DNA of 64,000 nt from Protonemura montana (GCA_947568835.1 OX387609.1:9005660-9069659), one strand, 5' to 3'. Shown: positions 46,780 to 60,899, numbered from the stretch's first letter. The notes: a model not told the origin generated them from the letters alone. Numbers and translations are program-made.

Positions 46780-49700
46780 AGCGTAAAGAGCGAGTTCACT
46801 TGAACCACCATTTCACTCGCTAAGCTCATCCAATTATTTCTGGATCCAAACAAGGTTTTAATTCATTTTTGTTACCCATCCTTTTTTTAATTCCCCACTT
46901 GCTCTTGGGATTATTTACATTTACTGAAAATTTCTTTAATATTGACGAGCAAATAAAATCATGTTTGAAATGCGCACTTATTTTTTAACCAAACACTTAT
47001 TGTAACAAGAATAACTTCAAAGTTCCTAAAGCAGCAACTTTTAAATTATTCCACTATTTTACTATTTTTCCGAAGTAGTCATAAAAACACACACAAACTT
47101 AAATGCACACTTAAACGGAATTCCCTCAAAGAACAAACTTTTGCAGGTAGATTTTCAAAGATATCTCCCTCCTAGCACAACACCAAGAGTAACGTGATGT
47201 GTTCCCAACATTTCTAGACTCGCCGCCTTCCGGCAGTCTGAACAAACATTGCCTAGCAAACAAAACATTCCCTTGCAGTCTAAACAAAAACAAAACATGC
47301 ATCATTTGAGAGATTTAAAAACAATGAATGTTTGGCTTGTTCGTCTTCTTTTTTTACTTGTTATGCAACAATTGTCCACACAATTCTGCTTCGACTCTCT
47401 GCCTTTCGGAGCTGCTCGTTTTTAATATATGATTTAAATTTGCATCAGAAGTCAATATTATTTGTCTTGTAGAAGCTCTTTTATCTTATTCAAGTTTTTG
47501 TTTATATTTTATTATTCTCCCGATATTTTTTTGAATATTATGTCAAACTCCGAACGAGACACAAAAATAATAACAAATTACTTGCACACAAATACAGAAG
47601 GTGCAGACGTGCTGCAAATAGTTATTATAGACAGAAAGTCTGTGATTAAATGATGTTTCAATTTAATAATTAATTAATTTTATTTGCAGAGTTAATTAAT
47701 GTTTATGCAGAGTTAATTAAAAAAAGTAATTGTATTTTTGCAGTAATTTAAATGTGCTACAAGTGGTACACTGTAATTTGTCCGATTTCAAGGTAAAGTA
47801 ATTGAATTTTATTTTAGACTACTTGTGAGACACATTTTTCACTGCGGGCTTCCTCCGATAAACTTCGAATTCTAAGACAGCGATAGTCATCTTATAGTTC
47901 TAAACGAATTACTGTCCAACTTTTTGACTGAATAGAAACTCTCAAGAAGCTAATTTATAACTGTGAAAATATGATACTCTACAGTATATGCTAAGATACT
48001 TTTAAATATAATTGCCACCAATAATTGCGAGTGTAGATTTGATTCAAAATAAAGTCTTGAAATGAAAGGGTTCCACTATAAAAAAGTTTCAAGATATTTA
48101 GAAACAGCATTTTCATCAGACGTACTGATTATCGGTTATGGAAGTCTTGATAATTGGATAACTGGTACTTCTTCGTTCGCCTTTAATACCTGGGCAGTTT
48201 TCAATTATTTCCACCTTACGATTAATGCTTGTATAGATAACTTAACTAGTCACTGAGTTCAATTTTATTTTAATTAATATTAATTTAAATTAATATGAAT
48301 ATTGCTGGTAATGTTTTATGACCCAATTGATTCCCCTTTTGTTTTATCGATAGTATGACTCTGCTTGTAACCTGGTTACTGGGTCTAATCTCATTTTGTT
48401 TAAAATTAATTACAATTTTTAATTAAACACCTTTCTTGTCATGATTGGTTTAATAATTCCACGTTTTACAAAATAAACCCAATGTTTCAAAACTAATTAA
48501 AAATAATTACCAATGACAAAGTGAATAAAAAAAGTGAAGTCATATCGCACATTTCAGATCTCTAATCTCTTCTATTTCCTTTCTCATTTCCACTTTACCA
48601 CCGAGCAAACCGACGCATACTCAATCACTCTGGCTTGGAAGCCTGCTGCAAGCTGCATTGTGTACTTGTTTAAAGTTAGTTTATTACATTTCTCAGCACA
48701 AAGAAAGGTTGGAGTTGCCCGAAGAAATCAAGTTCACAAAGCATTTTATAGAGGGCAGCACACAGTTAACCCAACGGCTTGACTTAAAAGTTTAGAATTT
48801 ACCGTCTTTACTTTCATTGAAGAGAAAGAATGGCTGAGAAAACGACACGTGCCGAACATTTGCGTCTAAAAATCACAGTGAACCATTTCCCAGTTCCAGT
48901 TACAAACTCAGGTACAGAACTTTGTTTTACCTACTCATGGATTAATTGACTGGATGATTTTTAGTATCTTTGCTAAAAGGGATTTTCTTGGTTATATTGA
49001 ATTAAGTTGGTCAATGTAGCATTTTTCCAATGTAATTTGCAAACTTAAAAGCATGTGACATATTACAGCAACAATGGGCTCAGCAAAAATAGACAGTGAA
49101 ATAATTAACAGGTCCTCTGCATTATAAATGTTCTGTTTACTCTGAATTTACTTCTAATTTCTTCCACTAGGCGTCTTAGTGCTCTTAAAATTAAAATATT
49201 TTAAGATCTCTGCAAGGACAGATTTTCAAAGCTTCAATACACCGCGTTTTATTTATATTGAATTGATGACTTGATATGTGAGTAAATACACAATTTATTA
49301 TGAAATACCTAAAGATTTAAACACAAAAACAAATTAAATGCATATGTAATTTGAAACGGTTTCACAAAATATGCTGTTCCATTTATTCTAAAAATGCTGT
49401 CTGTCAAATCATGCTATATAGCTATGTATATGTTTTTAATATTTTGCCACTTGTCAGAGGTGAGTTTTGTTTTTTTTAAACACACGTTAACTTAACGTCA
49501 ACGTTAGCACGTTTATAATAAATTGAAATGAACTATGTAATCACTTGCGACCGCCTCGAGACCAACGCTAAATATTTAAATCACTTCAATCAGTGATATT
49601 CAAATCGGGTTCGAACGTGAACTGATTTGAAAAAATAACTTTTGACAATTGAGCCTACCAAATGACACTGTTAATATTTTAACTGGTTTAATGGTGGGCC

Positions 49701-52700
49701 GTTATTGTCGAAGGTTTTACAGGGATCACCGATGGAAATCAGCGTTCAAAAGCAATTCCAAATGTCAACAAACTGGCAATAACATTTGTTTTTATATATT
49801 TTTAATCACCGACCATGATCCTCTGGTATTGTCTATATCGCGGTTTCTGTAAGCCCATTTACTGTTCAATTCTGAAAGTACTTATCTTTGATGATTCTGT
49901 TTTGAATGTTACATTTTTGTATTATTTTTATTTTAATTGCGTGAGCAGCCGCAACAGAGTATGCAGTAAAAGTAGGAGTATATAGGAAAAACAGAGTATG
50001 CGTCTCTCAAGGAAAATGAAGATCAAATTTTACATTAAGTTCAAGAAAAGCTGAAATAAATGTGTCAGCAAGTTTTGGGCGTTTTTTAGAATTATAATCA
50101 AAATATTTAACTTGATTGGCTTGAAAAAAGTAAGGAGTATTTTATTATTAGTTTTTCTAAAATTGAAACAAAATTCACAAAAAATTCTCCTGAAAATTTT
50201 CAGGAAAAAAATAATCCCTCAAAATTGAAGTACGACGTATTTTTTCCCAACAATAAAAAAAATCGCGCTCTTCAACTGTTACAAATAAATGAAATGGACT
50301 GAACACATAATTGTTATCAACTATCTTCTTGTTTTCAAGTTCAGAACGTACATAAAATGGTAAATTGTTGTTTTTGATAACTTTTTAAAAATGTCACATT
50401 GAGAAATTTTCAAAGCACCCAGTCAATGTTTATCCTACTTCTTGTAAACCTACTTCTTTGGATGAGAGTAGGTATACATTAACTATGAAATGCTCATGAA
50501 TTAAAACACAGATACAAACTGATGGTGGAATAAAGTTAAACTAAATCGAATATCTTACAACATTCACTAGATAAGTCCAAGGGATTCCTTCTCAAGTTAT
50601 TATATATTATAAGTTAGAATAGTTTTTAATAAGTTCGGGCAGATATCTCGTTGTGTTTCCGGGTTCTCATTAAAATTGTACAAGATTTGACGACAAATTC
50701 AAATTTTCCTAGAATAATTAGGATAATTGGCAACATCAGACCCGTATATATCGAGCTTCTGGTAAACGTTGATCAAAGTTGTTGATTTGTTATCTACTCT
50801 ACTGACGAATATTATGAAAAATGTAAATATTTGTAAATACATTTTATATCAAACGATAGGAATTATCCTGACTGTCTCAATATCTTTGTGATTCTTTGGA
50901 CAGTAAAATTATTATTATTATTGAAATGAAAATCGTTTTTTCTACAGGTGTTGTAAAAATGGATTTATTTATTATGCTGAATATTCTGCGATTTGATTTG
51001 CAAAGCTGACCACCTTAAATATGTAAATACTGGGGGCTGTGAGAATGTTCACTTGTCTGAATAGCCGACGGCAGGAAGTTCTCCTCAACATAGCTTTGAT
51101 TTCTCGCTTTCCTGTTTTTAGCAATCTTTTGATGTCTGGAAAACAGATCCAGAAGCAGATTCTGTCAGCAAGGTGCGGTTAGAAGAGAACGAAATGTGCG
51201 GAATTGACGGGCTCTTTGTTTGATTCTATTCGAAGGTAAAATCTTATCAAAGTAACTTCCAAGTTTCGATATTTCATGTTCAAATGCTCGTGTGTTTTTC
51301 GGAAGTCGATGTCTTGCATCTAAAGCAAGCCGGTTGATGAAAGTTGATGAAAAGAGGGATTATTTCCGTTCCTTCAGTCAGCAAGATGAACGAGACGCAT
51401 TGCTTTATTGCAACTCGTCGGCCGTTTTTTCATCTTTCTAGCAGACATAAATAAATTTCGAGAAAATATTTTTGCACGACTTGAGTGTTGTGAGTTCTAA
51501 ACGGGAAAATTGCAAAATTTCTTAACAATTTTATGAACGCCGTTGTTATATTATCATGGTGATTTGACAGTAATTGACATTTTAGCTCATTTCAACTTGT
51601 TCAAGATTGCTGGAACAGTGCCTTGCTGACAAGGCTGTGAGAAAGTACAGAACTGCAACGTTGCTTCAGGATTTTAAACGACAAATATATGATAACCAGT
51701 CTTTAACTAAACGGTGTTTAAGCCATGCTTAATCGGCGTAAGTGAAATAGGTTAAGAATGCATCTTATCAAGGTCAATCAATCAGGAAAAATCTCTCGAC
51801 TCAGAAAAATTTGAACACAAAATTTAACACGAGTAATTCAATTGTGAGCATTAAATGTGGATGAAAAATGTTGTCTCAAGAGCTTGGCGTATTTTGTATT
51901 CCTTCGTTAAGCAGAATAATGCATGAAAACGGAAAAAGCATTATAGGTGAGAAAAAATATTCATGATAAGCGATAACAGAAAATGAGGGAGAAATTGTCA
52001 TCCCCAAAAGACATGTATATGATAAGGGTGATGGGGTTTAAATACAGGTGATATATTATCAAAGTAGTTAAGAGGTTAGAATGGACATGAGTTCAAGTAA
52101 TGTGGTGAAAATTGAGAAAAAAACTTGATTGAGATTTTAGTAAGTGTCGTTTATGTGTAGAATGAGGTACCTAAATGTATGATAAAGAATGTGAAAAGTA
52201 TTCAAAAACTGTTCAAAGATAAGTTGTGAGGATGTGATATTCATACGCGACACAATTGTCAAAATTGAACGATATTACTAACGGACGAATAAATAAAAAG
52301 AAGGATCTGCCGAACTTTTTATATGGACGAGCGAAAATATCCGTTTTCAATCGCGTTGGTCAACTTGACATTTTCATTGAACCACTCGAAGTCCTCGAAA
52401 CCCGCTTTGGCGACTGAAATATTTCACAGAGCTGCTTAAAAGTTCCATCGAACGAAGACAAAAGAGAATAAAGCTCCTCTTTTCTCAAGTATTGTGAGAG
52501 AATGAAGCTTAAAACTAGAGACTCAAATCTCCTTCGAAATGGAAACGAGTATTACGAGGCAAAGCGGATAATTCATTGCGGCTTCTTGTTTGTCTTTTGG
52601 CTATAAATGTACTTGCTTGAAGGAAATTCAAAATGGAAGATTAATAACGTAGACTTGATTTAATATCCAGCCACAAAGCCGATCAGCAAAGAAACTCATT

Positions 52701-55445
52701 CCATGGTCAACAAAATATAGCCTGTGCTGGGAGAAAGTTTGCTGGGAAAATTATTGAATTTACTTTCAAAATACATGGTTAGTGTTTATAATTATAACCT
52801 ATTTATTTTCTTGGATTCCGTTTTCAATTGCTTGTTAGTTTTCCACTTCCTGTGACAATTAGATGCGAAAGACTAGTTGACATATTTTAATCACTTCTGT
52901 TTGGACTTTAGTATTCAAGAACAGGTACTTCATCTAGCACCAACGAAATTAAACAATTTTCATCCTTACAGTGCTATAATTTATTGTGAAAATCGAAAAT
53001 ATTTTTTAAATGTGATTAAATAAATAGTAGGCACCTATATCAGTTTACAAACTCACTGGTTTTTTCCTAAGTTAGATCAACTTTGCTTTTGCTAGAAATA
53101 TAATTCAGGTTAACTCTGTTTATTGCTCAATAATTTATATTCACTTTTTTTCTCATGTTTGCAAATAACTGAAAGCGATATTTGGAAATACTCTACAACA
53201 TCTCCGTAAATTCGGTATGTGCTTATGAATGGTACTATTGTTATAACTACATAATACCTTCCAACAGAACGCATGAGATAATTCAGGTGAGGTCAGCCAC
53301 CCCGTTCCACCCACATTCTGCGATGCAGTACCTACATGTTGTACCTGCGACCACCCGGTTCATGTTGGGGAGAATCTTTGCTCATGACATGTCTGTCTTT
53401 ACCAGCTCAGCTTTTGTTCTATGTTCACAGCATGCGTTCAGTCAATTAGCTACCTTGCACTTGTAACTGGCAGCACTTAACATTCAGTCAAATAACTACC
53501 TTGCAGTAGAAGCGTATTTAAATCCAGCGTTATTTTGGTTGATATTCCGGTGCACTTTATTAAGCCATAATCCAAGCGTAGGACTTTTTTTGGAAGCGCG
53601 AACTCAATTTATCTTCACAAATCCAACTCCCTCTCTCCGCTAGACGAGTGGTTACCAATATATCACCATTCCACAGTGGTTTACCACGAAATTGTTCTAC
53701 CACGTTGGTTTTATTTGAGGTTACCTCAAGTGTACAATAAAATTTATTTTAATTTTCTATCGGCTTGTAAATCTTTAGAATTATTTTGTACATTCGATTC
53801 GAAGGTTCAGTGGAAGTGCCGAGTTTGCTCTGCGGGATGTGTTTAGGAGATTTATCGTAAAAATAACTTTTAACAAGTTACTTTCTTCCTCAATTCCAAG
53901 AAAACCACAGCGAAAGTAATCTCAGACGTTTTAAACATATTTTTATTTTATTCTGATTTCATTTTTGTCAATCATTTATTTCTGTTTATTTTGGTAAACA
54001 TTTTAAACATAAAAAAAAATCGAACTTACGGAAAGTCACCCCCCACCCCCCCCACCACTCCTAAATTCAAGCCAATGGTTGCTATTGATCACCTATTTGA
54101 TTCTGCTTTCATATTATTCGTTGAAATCAAAGAATTAAAGCTCATCCATTCCTTGTTGCTGATTGACAACACAAACAAACCGCTAACTCTAATTGTCTGT
54201 CGCACTTCATGTCCCTTACTGCACTCAATCGCTCTTTCTGAAAGTCATCAGATTGTCTCTTTTCATTATTAGCTCTACAATTACATCAAGAGGTTGTTTA
54301 CGTCTCTACTAAAGCTAAGTGTACAACACTGTTGGTGTGTTGTTTGTTCTAAAGCATGTCTTCCTGGAGTCTGGATCCTGGCCATTACTTGCCAAGGGGC
54401 TGTTCTTTTAAATGTCTCCAGCCACTAAATGACTCGCAAATCGTTTCCGCTTGTCTCTTGTCTCTCGAAGGAAACGCCCTCTCATTCTATGAGATGCTTT
54501 TATTCTCTTCTATCGCCGTTTACAAATCATCGGTCGGATGATTGATTCAGTTCATTAGTTCATATCGGCGAGACGCATATTAATTGATATCTTATCAATG
54601 TACAATGTTTATATGGCGTTAAAATTCAAGAAAACTGGACAATCCTTGGACTGTCAATATTTGAACTAGTCGATTTTATCTCATCTTGCAAATAAACAAC
54701 TGTTATTTTGCCAATTTTTATTGCAATTTAGCTAAGCGAATTTCCATTAAACTAAATTTCATGGCTTGACCGCAACATATTCTTGAAATGATCTGAACTC
54801 CAAGATAAAGTTGAAGTTAAATCAATTGTCTTGAAAACAACCAATCACAGGCAGTGAAAGTCAGCTGTTTCTGAAAGTTAAGAGCTTAACCCGAAGTTGG
54901 AATATGTTGTAAATATTTTGGTTTTAAATAAGTAAGTAGTTAATCATGAATCAGAACTATTTTAGTTCTAAAAATAGTAAAGATCCTGTTCTTCGAGATT
55001 TATCTGAAAGATGAACTTTGTAAAAGAACTTTGTCCTAAAGAACAATGTTATTTATAATTACAACACACATTTATTACTTTATTCTGAACTTCTGAAGTT
55101 GCCATAAAAAATAAGATTTATAAAACTTTTTTTTTTTTTTTAGATTTTCATCAGCAATTATCAAAACCGAAAAGAAAAATATAATTTCAGCAACGCAAGA
55201 AACTGCACAAAAATTGTTCAAATTTTCCAAATTTTCTTGCAGCAAAGTTGTTGATAGTTTTCCAGGCATGGAAAATAAGGAATGTCAGAAAATGAATGAT
55301 AATTATTTAAAAATTACTCAGTTTTTAAAACTGCAAGTATGACGGTTGATTAATTAATATTTTACGCCAAGGATTGGACTCACGCTTGCTTTCAGTCCCG
55401 AGCAACCTAATTTCTTAGGATAGTACTTACTTTTCAGTTTAAAGT
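46780..55445. other. No supported gene; long AT-rich stretch
   Basis: Almost no frame exceeds 80 codons and none has a known motif; 49.9-53.1 kb has no frame above 60 codons. A plus-strand frame at 53182-53466 contains a CAG|GTGAGG donor-like site at about 53284-53292 but no acceptor or domain that I can support. An ATT run at about 50911-50923 has no element body in front of it. Confidence 0.4.
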
Positions 55446-55451
55446 TGGACA

Positions 55452-55595
55452 AACAAATCAAGCAACGGTTATTATAAACCTTATTACTGTCTGGTCAACA
55501 AATCAAGCAACGGTTATTATAAACCTTATTACTGTCTAGTCAACAAATCAAGCAACGGTTATTATAAACCTTATTACTGTCTAGTCAACAAATCA
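55452..55595 (+). repeat. 45-bp tandem repeat, 3.2 units, very homogeneous
   Basis: Units start at 55452, 55497 and 55542, beginning AACAAATCAAGCAACGGTTA, with a partial fourth at 55587. The three full units differ by one base (TGGTC against TAGTC). The near identity means a recent expansion, and the copy number is probably polymorphic. Confidence 0.95.
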
Positions 55596-55599
55596 CTTA

Positions 55600-56190
55600 C
55601 ATTCATATTTAAACTAGATTTTTGTTTTTTTTAGTCTTGTGCTAATATGTAGCATATGTAAAATCTAGTCTTGTACATGTGCTTGTACTTTCTGTGTTCA
55701 TCTTTCTTTCAGTCTCTCTCTTCCTCTTTTCTCATGTTCCAAGCTTAAATATTTCTTGGCAATCTTTCTTCTTTCATTTTCATATTTTTTCCAGATAATT
55801 TTCGTCTTTCTTTCCCAATTTTAAAACCTAATATCTCTACATTTATTTGTCTTTCATATTATATTTAAATACATATTATATTATAATATATTAAAGGTAT
55901 TTATTTATATTCATTTATATTCAATCATTGATACACATAATGATTGTTTCCCCATAATATACTTCCATGGCAATGTGTAAACGTATGTTGTCATTTCTTA
56001 AAAAATGACAACAAAATGACAAAGAATATAGTTACTCGGTCACATGTATTATTTTCTTTTTATCACTAAAAGCGTTCTTTGCTGCGGTTGTATTTTTTTC
56101 TTTGTGCAAAAATGTTTTTATTTTTATTCCAACATAAAGAACAATGTATTATCTACCCCGAGTAAAACCAAGGTATATTGCTTGTAACAT
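55600..56190. other. No supported gene; T-rich spacer
   Basis: T- and AT-rich DNA with no open frame, RNA gene or repeat boundary that I can support. Confidence 0.45.
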
Positions 56191-56197
56191 TTCTACA

Positions 56198-56323
56198 TTA
56201 GCAGAATGTTTCCCAGCAGCCAGCTTTGCAGAGTCCAAGCCTTGTGATGTAAACTAAAGCGGAGAGAGCGCCGACCAAAGTGCCCACTAAAATATAAATG
56301 AACTTTGAATGTTGCATTTTCAT
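56198..56323 (-). CDS. Candidate 41-residue single-pass membrane micropeptide
   Basis: The ORF starts ATG at 56323 and stops at TAA 56198-56200. Residues 1-7 are polar (MKMQHSK). Residues 8-27 form one hydrophobic helix-like stretch with the small-residue pattern of membrane helices (VGTLVGALSALV). The last 14 residues carry three cysteines and an aromatic pair (RLGLCKAGCWETFC). The second ATG, at codon 3, has A at -3 and is the better initiator. A different minus frame over the same bases is also open, without ATG, for 70 codons (56405-56193), so the patch may instead be part of a larger exon. The DNA is GC-richer than its flanks. No family recognised. Confidence 0.3.
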   Translation of the reverse strand: MKMQHSKFIYILVGTLVGALSALVYITRLGLCKAGCWETFC

Positions 56324-57299
56324 TAAGTAGAGTTCCCACCGATGCAAGCTGTTCGGCGCTTGGACCAACGATTATCGCTGTTACGAGGGTGTAAAAAGGG
56401 TGAATCTATGACTGCTCTGTGCACGGAAATCTTCACAGGAGATTTCTGGAAAGTTTTTTGGCTCCAAATACCTCATGGTCAACCTTCTGGGTCTTAGATC
56501 GTTTCTATATATTTTGACAGACTTGCAAAGTGCAGATCATAACTAAGTATACTTGATTTTTATTTTTATTAATAGATAAAAATGAATTCAATTTGGAAGT
56601 AAATGGTTTTAACTTCATCGTTGTTGCTGAAATATTTTAAAGTAAAACATATGATTTTTGCCAGCAGCTAGGTTCCATCAGCCACTAAAAGGCGCTCAAT
56701 TGACAAGTCAGTTTTAAATCAATTCACAAAATTAAATTTTACAAACTACTGCAGTGGAGCAGATACCTGTACCGATTTCTGTGCCTGCCATATTTCTCCC
56801 CAGCCGCTGCAAAAGTGTAATCTATATTCCATGAAGGCTTCGGTTGAAACTCAAAGAGCCACGAACGAAGCAAATTCACCCCTGTTTACACATGCAATAG
56901 GTTGGCCATGCCACGCAGTACCGAGCCTCGAATATATAATACAACCAGCTGTCAAATTCTCATCGTACATGTCTTATTCATCGGGTCTTGCATAGTAAAT
57001 TATTTTGCCGGTAGATTTGAGAGATCTGTTACTGAATTGGTTGTAAATAATTTATGATAATACGGGATCTGGTATTGGCTAAATTCGATAACAAATTGTA
57101 TTTAAAAGTGAATACAAATTTTGTTGCATTAAATCTCTATGGTCTATTTACAGGTCTGGAAGAGTTGGATTGTGGCTTTTTGTCGGGCAAAATAACATCA
57201 TATAGCTTAGCTGTGAAAAGTTCTAAGATTGAGATTTAGATAAATATTTTACAAAGACTTGAAAATTTCCTTTGGAAGAATCGGCACACTCTCACCACT

Positions 57300-57672
57300 A
57301 ACGACAGTGGGCACGAACAAAACACGCACACATACCCTGACAATATATGAAAAAAACCTTCATACGCTGGGGCCAAAAGGGTACAACAGGCTACCCGCAA
57401 GCTTTAAAGGTTTAAGAAGTGACGTAGCCTTCAAAGCTGGGCTCAAGGAGTTCTTTATAGATAAACATCTGTATACTGTTGAGGAATTTCTAAGGACGAT
57501 ACCGTAAGTGGTTAACTAAAGATTGTTTAAAATATATAGTTTAAAATATTGTTAAAAATGTATATGTGAACCTGTGTAGATATTAGAAAATGGTTTGGAC
57601 GCTTTGACATGTTCAAATAACAATTGTAATACTGTTCACATTGAATAAATGAAATAATTATTATTATTAACG
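57300..57672 (+). mobile_element. 5'-truncated non-LTR retrotransposon, RT C-terminal tail and ATT tail
   Basis: A plus-strand frame ending at 57507 encodes TRTHTLTIYEKNLHTLGPKG followed by YNRLPASFKGLRSD, then FKAGLKEFFIDKHLYTVEEF. This matches the tail pattern with YNxLP, FK-x-x-LK and a terminal YSxEEFL, as in the copies at 30.0 and 36.4 kb. A 3' UTR of about 150 bases ends with AATAAATGAAATAATT and a short ATT microsatellite. The frame opens at a TTG and has no real start; everything 5' of the tail is missing. Confidence 0.8.
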
Positions 57673-57674
57673 TT

Positions 57675-59600
57675 CTCGCAACATTCCGCGGTCACATAAT
57701 GTAACGACTTCAAATTTTGAGCTGCATGAAGATTAAAGCATAATGACACTGAATGATCAAATCATTGAAATGAGTTTCAGACACTTTGAGAGTGTAATTA
57801 ACTAATTAGGCATCGGAAACAATCGAATGATTGCCTTGTTATTCATTAACTAAACAGATGATTAAAAGGTAAAAAGGTATTTGCAATTTTCAACAATTTT
57901 AATTTTCTTACTTCATGCAAGTATTGGTGAAAATTGTGTAAAATTTACAATTAAGTTGCCAACAGTGACTTGCCAAATATCTGATTTGACAGCTATTCAA
58001 GCTCGCTAACCTTTATTAAGGACAATAATGGAATTAAGCGGTGAATACATTTGAATTTATGTCCCATATCTCATGATGTCTTAAATCTTTCTAACACTTT
58101 CAAACAAGACAAGTCTTTGGATCTAAATGAGCTAATTAACCAAGATCATGACAACTTATTTAGTAAATGAATTATTCACTTCCCCCATTGAATCCCACCC
58201 ACCCCCTTCAACCATTATGCACCCCTTGACATGTGCCGGTCAGTGGGTAGGCTGATTGGAAGCATGGGCTCGATGGCAAGTGATGACGTCATCATCTGTC
58301 TCAATTTTATAAATTTCTTGACAAAATGTGAGTGACGTTGATAATAAATTAGACTAAAATTCATTTGCTTTTCAATTGGACATTCGAAGGTCGTTCAGAA
58401 ACTATGTCTATCTTGTTATAAATGTTTAACACATTTTAGTCAACTAAACAGTTTTTGTTTTCTAACACTTGTTTCAAATCTCATGTACTAGTGGTCAATT
58501 ATGACGAGATTTAATAATTATTTGTATAAAAATTTCTTAATTTGATACCTTTAATTAGTTTTTTTTTTAATTGGGTTTTTTCATTAATCAATCTGAATTG
58601 TTTGGGAGGAAACATAATATACATAATGAATGTGCAAAACATAATAATAATAATAATATAACTAATTATCTTTTTTAATTAAAAAAACACATTAATATTT
58701 ACTGTCAGTTGAAAGTAATTAACGCTTCCCTAACAATAATCTGCAAAACCAATTCACTGTGATTTATTCATTTGTAATTTGCATGACTTTTAAGCAATTT
58801 TTCGAGTGATGTTTTATATTTACGTTTTATATTACCACCGGTAACTCGTTACACAACTTCGCCCCCAAATGATACAATAATTAAATAAAAGCATCGTAAT
58901 TGCTTCAAAACATTGGAACTGAATGATCCAGGGTTTGTCTCGGGAATCATATTTTTTAACTGGATGTTTACTTTTTTATTCGCTAGTCAATTGGGAAAAG
59001 ACACATTTGCAGGTGACACCACTAAAATTCTGACCACGGCTTTCGAAATTGCCAGCTATTTTTTACCAGTTGTCTTCAAAAGATTTTTTGTTGTTGACCC
59101 ACGGCCCATTGTAAATGATCCCATCACCCCCTCCTGTGATCCCACCACCCTCTCCTGTGATCCCTCACATGCACCCTTGGTATAGGGGCGACTCTGTTGA
59201 CATAGCTCTAAACTTGCGTGACACACAACTGATGAGGGCCACCGACCACCAGACCGTTGTTAATGCTGTCAATTAGAGAACATCGGTGGGATTACGAGAA
59301 GGAGGTTTTTGCCTGTGCAATCATTTCATAGCGTGATTCCATTCTGACTGTTCTAATGTTCTATTTGCTACTCTGCTTTGAACGGCCAAAATATGACATT
59401 TTCCAAAGTAAAGATTGCCTGGAAACTAGTATTGGTTTTTTATGTTTTCTACCTTTTTTTTTTTTAATTAAAAGTAAAAAAAGGCTAATTTGGAAAAGAA
59501 GAAGATTCGTCCGGATTTAGTTTTCAGCATTTACCGATCGGCTTACCATTATTTCTGTACATTTTGATATAAATACAGTTTATTTAACTAACAAGTTAGT
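57675..59600. other. No supported gene; AT-rich spacer
   Basis: An AAT run lies at about 58641-58659. A tandem patch at 59116-59170 repeats GATCCCACCACCCTCTCCTGT-like units of about 21 bases. The plus frame over that patch (58913-59185) is not supported as a gene. Confidence 0.4.
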
Positions 59601-60034
59601 GAAATTGAATTGCAGAAGTCACTGGCGACAAAACTTCCTCTAGTTAAAAATGGTAGCAGAACATTTTTCACGCTAGTGTACTTCGATTACGACAGTTTTC
59701 AAAATCTGTACAAATTAAAATTTGGTGTCCAAAGTAATTTTCACTGGCTACTGGCTTCGGGCCTGCACTGGAGAACTAACTTACAAAAGTCCTTTCCGAT
59801 TGCCATCGTCATTATCAATAGGCTGGTTTAGTTTAAAAAATAAATAGACATATTGATGGAAATCTCGTAATTATTTAAAAGTTGTTATTCATTTATTTCG
59901 TCACCGATCGGACCAAATACATATTCGCTGGTTTCGCTTACGTCGCCATTTTGCCGCTAGTTTCCGCTAGAGGGCAGATGATGATAACATTTCTTTATTT
60001 CAACGATATCTTTATCTTTATAAATCTTTATCTA

Positions 60035-60652
60035 GGTCAATATCACGGCTACTTTGCGGGGTTACTCAACTCCTGCCAAAAGAATGTTTAAAATCCAAAA
60101 ACGAGCAATTAGAATTGTAGCCAAAGTTAAAAAGCGGACCAGTGCAAGAGACTATTTTGTGAAGTACAAAGTGCTATCCCTGTTCTCTCAATATATCTAT
60201 GAATGTGCAATTTTTGTGTATAAAAATAAGACTGATTTTATTGTAAATAAGGATGTACATGACCATGACACCAGACAGACGCTCAACATTTTTGTAAACA
60301 AATATAGAACCTCCAAGTTTGTCAAACAAGTATGTGGAGCGTGCCCAACCATTTTCAACAAATTACCAGGCAATTTAAAGACAATGGACTCGCTATCTCA
60401 GTTCGAATCTGGCCTGAAATCTTACTTACTAGAAAAGCGTTTTTAATAATATTAATGACTACTTTACAAACACTGTGTGAATTCTATTATTTTTACTGTT
60501 ATTATCTATGCTTTTACATTTTATTGCTGACAAACATTGTATTAATGTGACATCTTATTGGTGGATCGCGAATCTCCTACAACATGTATATCAATTTTGT
60601 ATACCATATGTTATTTTGGAGTTAATAAATAAATAAATAAATAAATAAATAA
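60035..60652 (+). mobile_element. 5'-truncated non-LTR retrotransposon, RT C-terminal tail and AAAT tail
   Basis: The best preserved of the RT tails. A frame of about 130 codons ends at TAA 60444-60446 with no internal stop. It reads RMFKIQKRAIRIVAKV (the LQKRAIRI block just after the RT thumb, near residues 10-25), FVKYKVLSLFSQYIYECAIF (35-54), HDHDTRQTLN (69-78), TIFNKLPGNLK (99-109) and LKSYLLEKRF at the end. The 3' UTR is about 180 bases and runs into an AAAT microsatellite at 60624-60652. The upstream boundary is near 60035, where homology stops abruptly, typical of 5' truncation during target-primed reverse transcription. The frame begins at TTG and is not a functional gene. Confidence 0.85.
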
Positions 60653-60899
60653 AACAGCTGATCTGCGTGGCATGGTACCCCAGTGCAGTACTAATCCATA
60701 TTTCTTAAAATCCATTAGCTTGTTTATATTTCAGTTTAATGTAAACTTGAGAAATATCTGACGAGCAAAACTAGTGAATTCTTGAGGAATTACTACTAAT
60801 TTACTATAAATAAGCCAACCAAAGTAATATAATTAAGTTGATGTGTAACTTTTTCAGCGTGCAGAGCTCTCGCTCGAACTTGAATTAGCATGGAAATGC

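Noticed and set aside
50911-50923. Another non-LTR ATT tail
   Set aside because: No RT tail or AATAAA-type 3' UTR precedes it; a simple microsatellite is enough to explain it.
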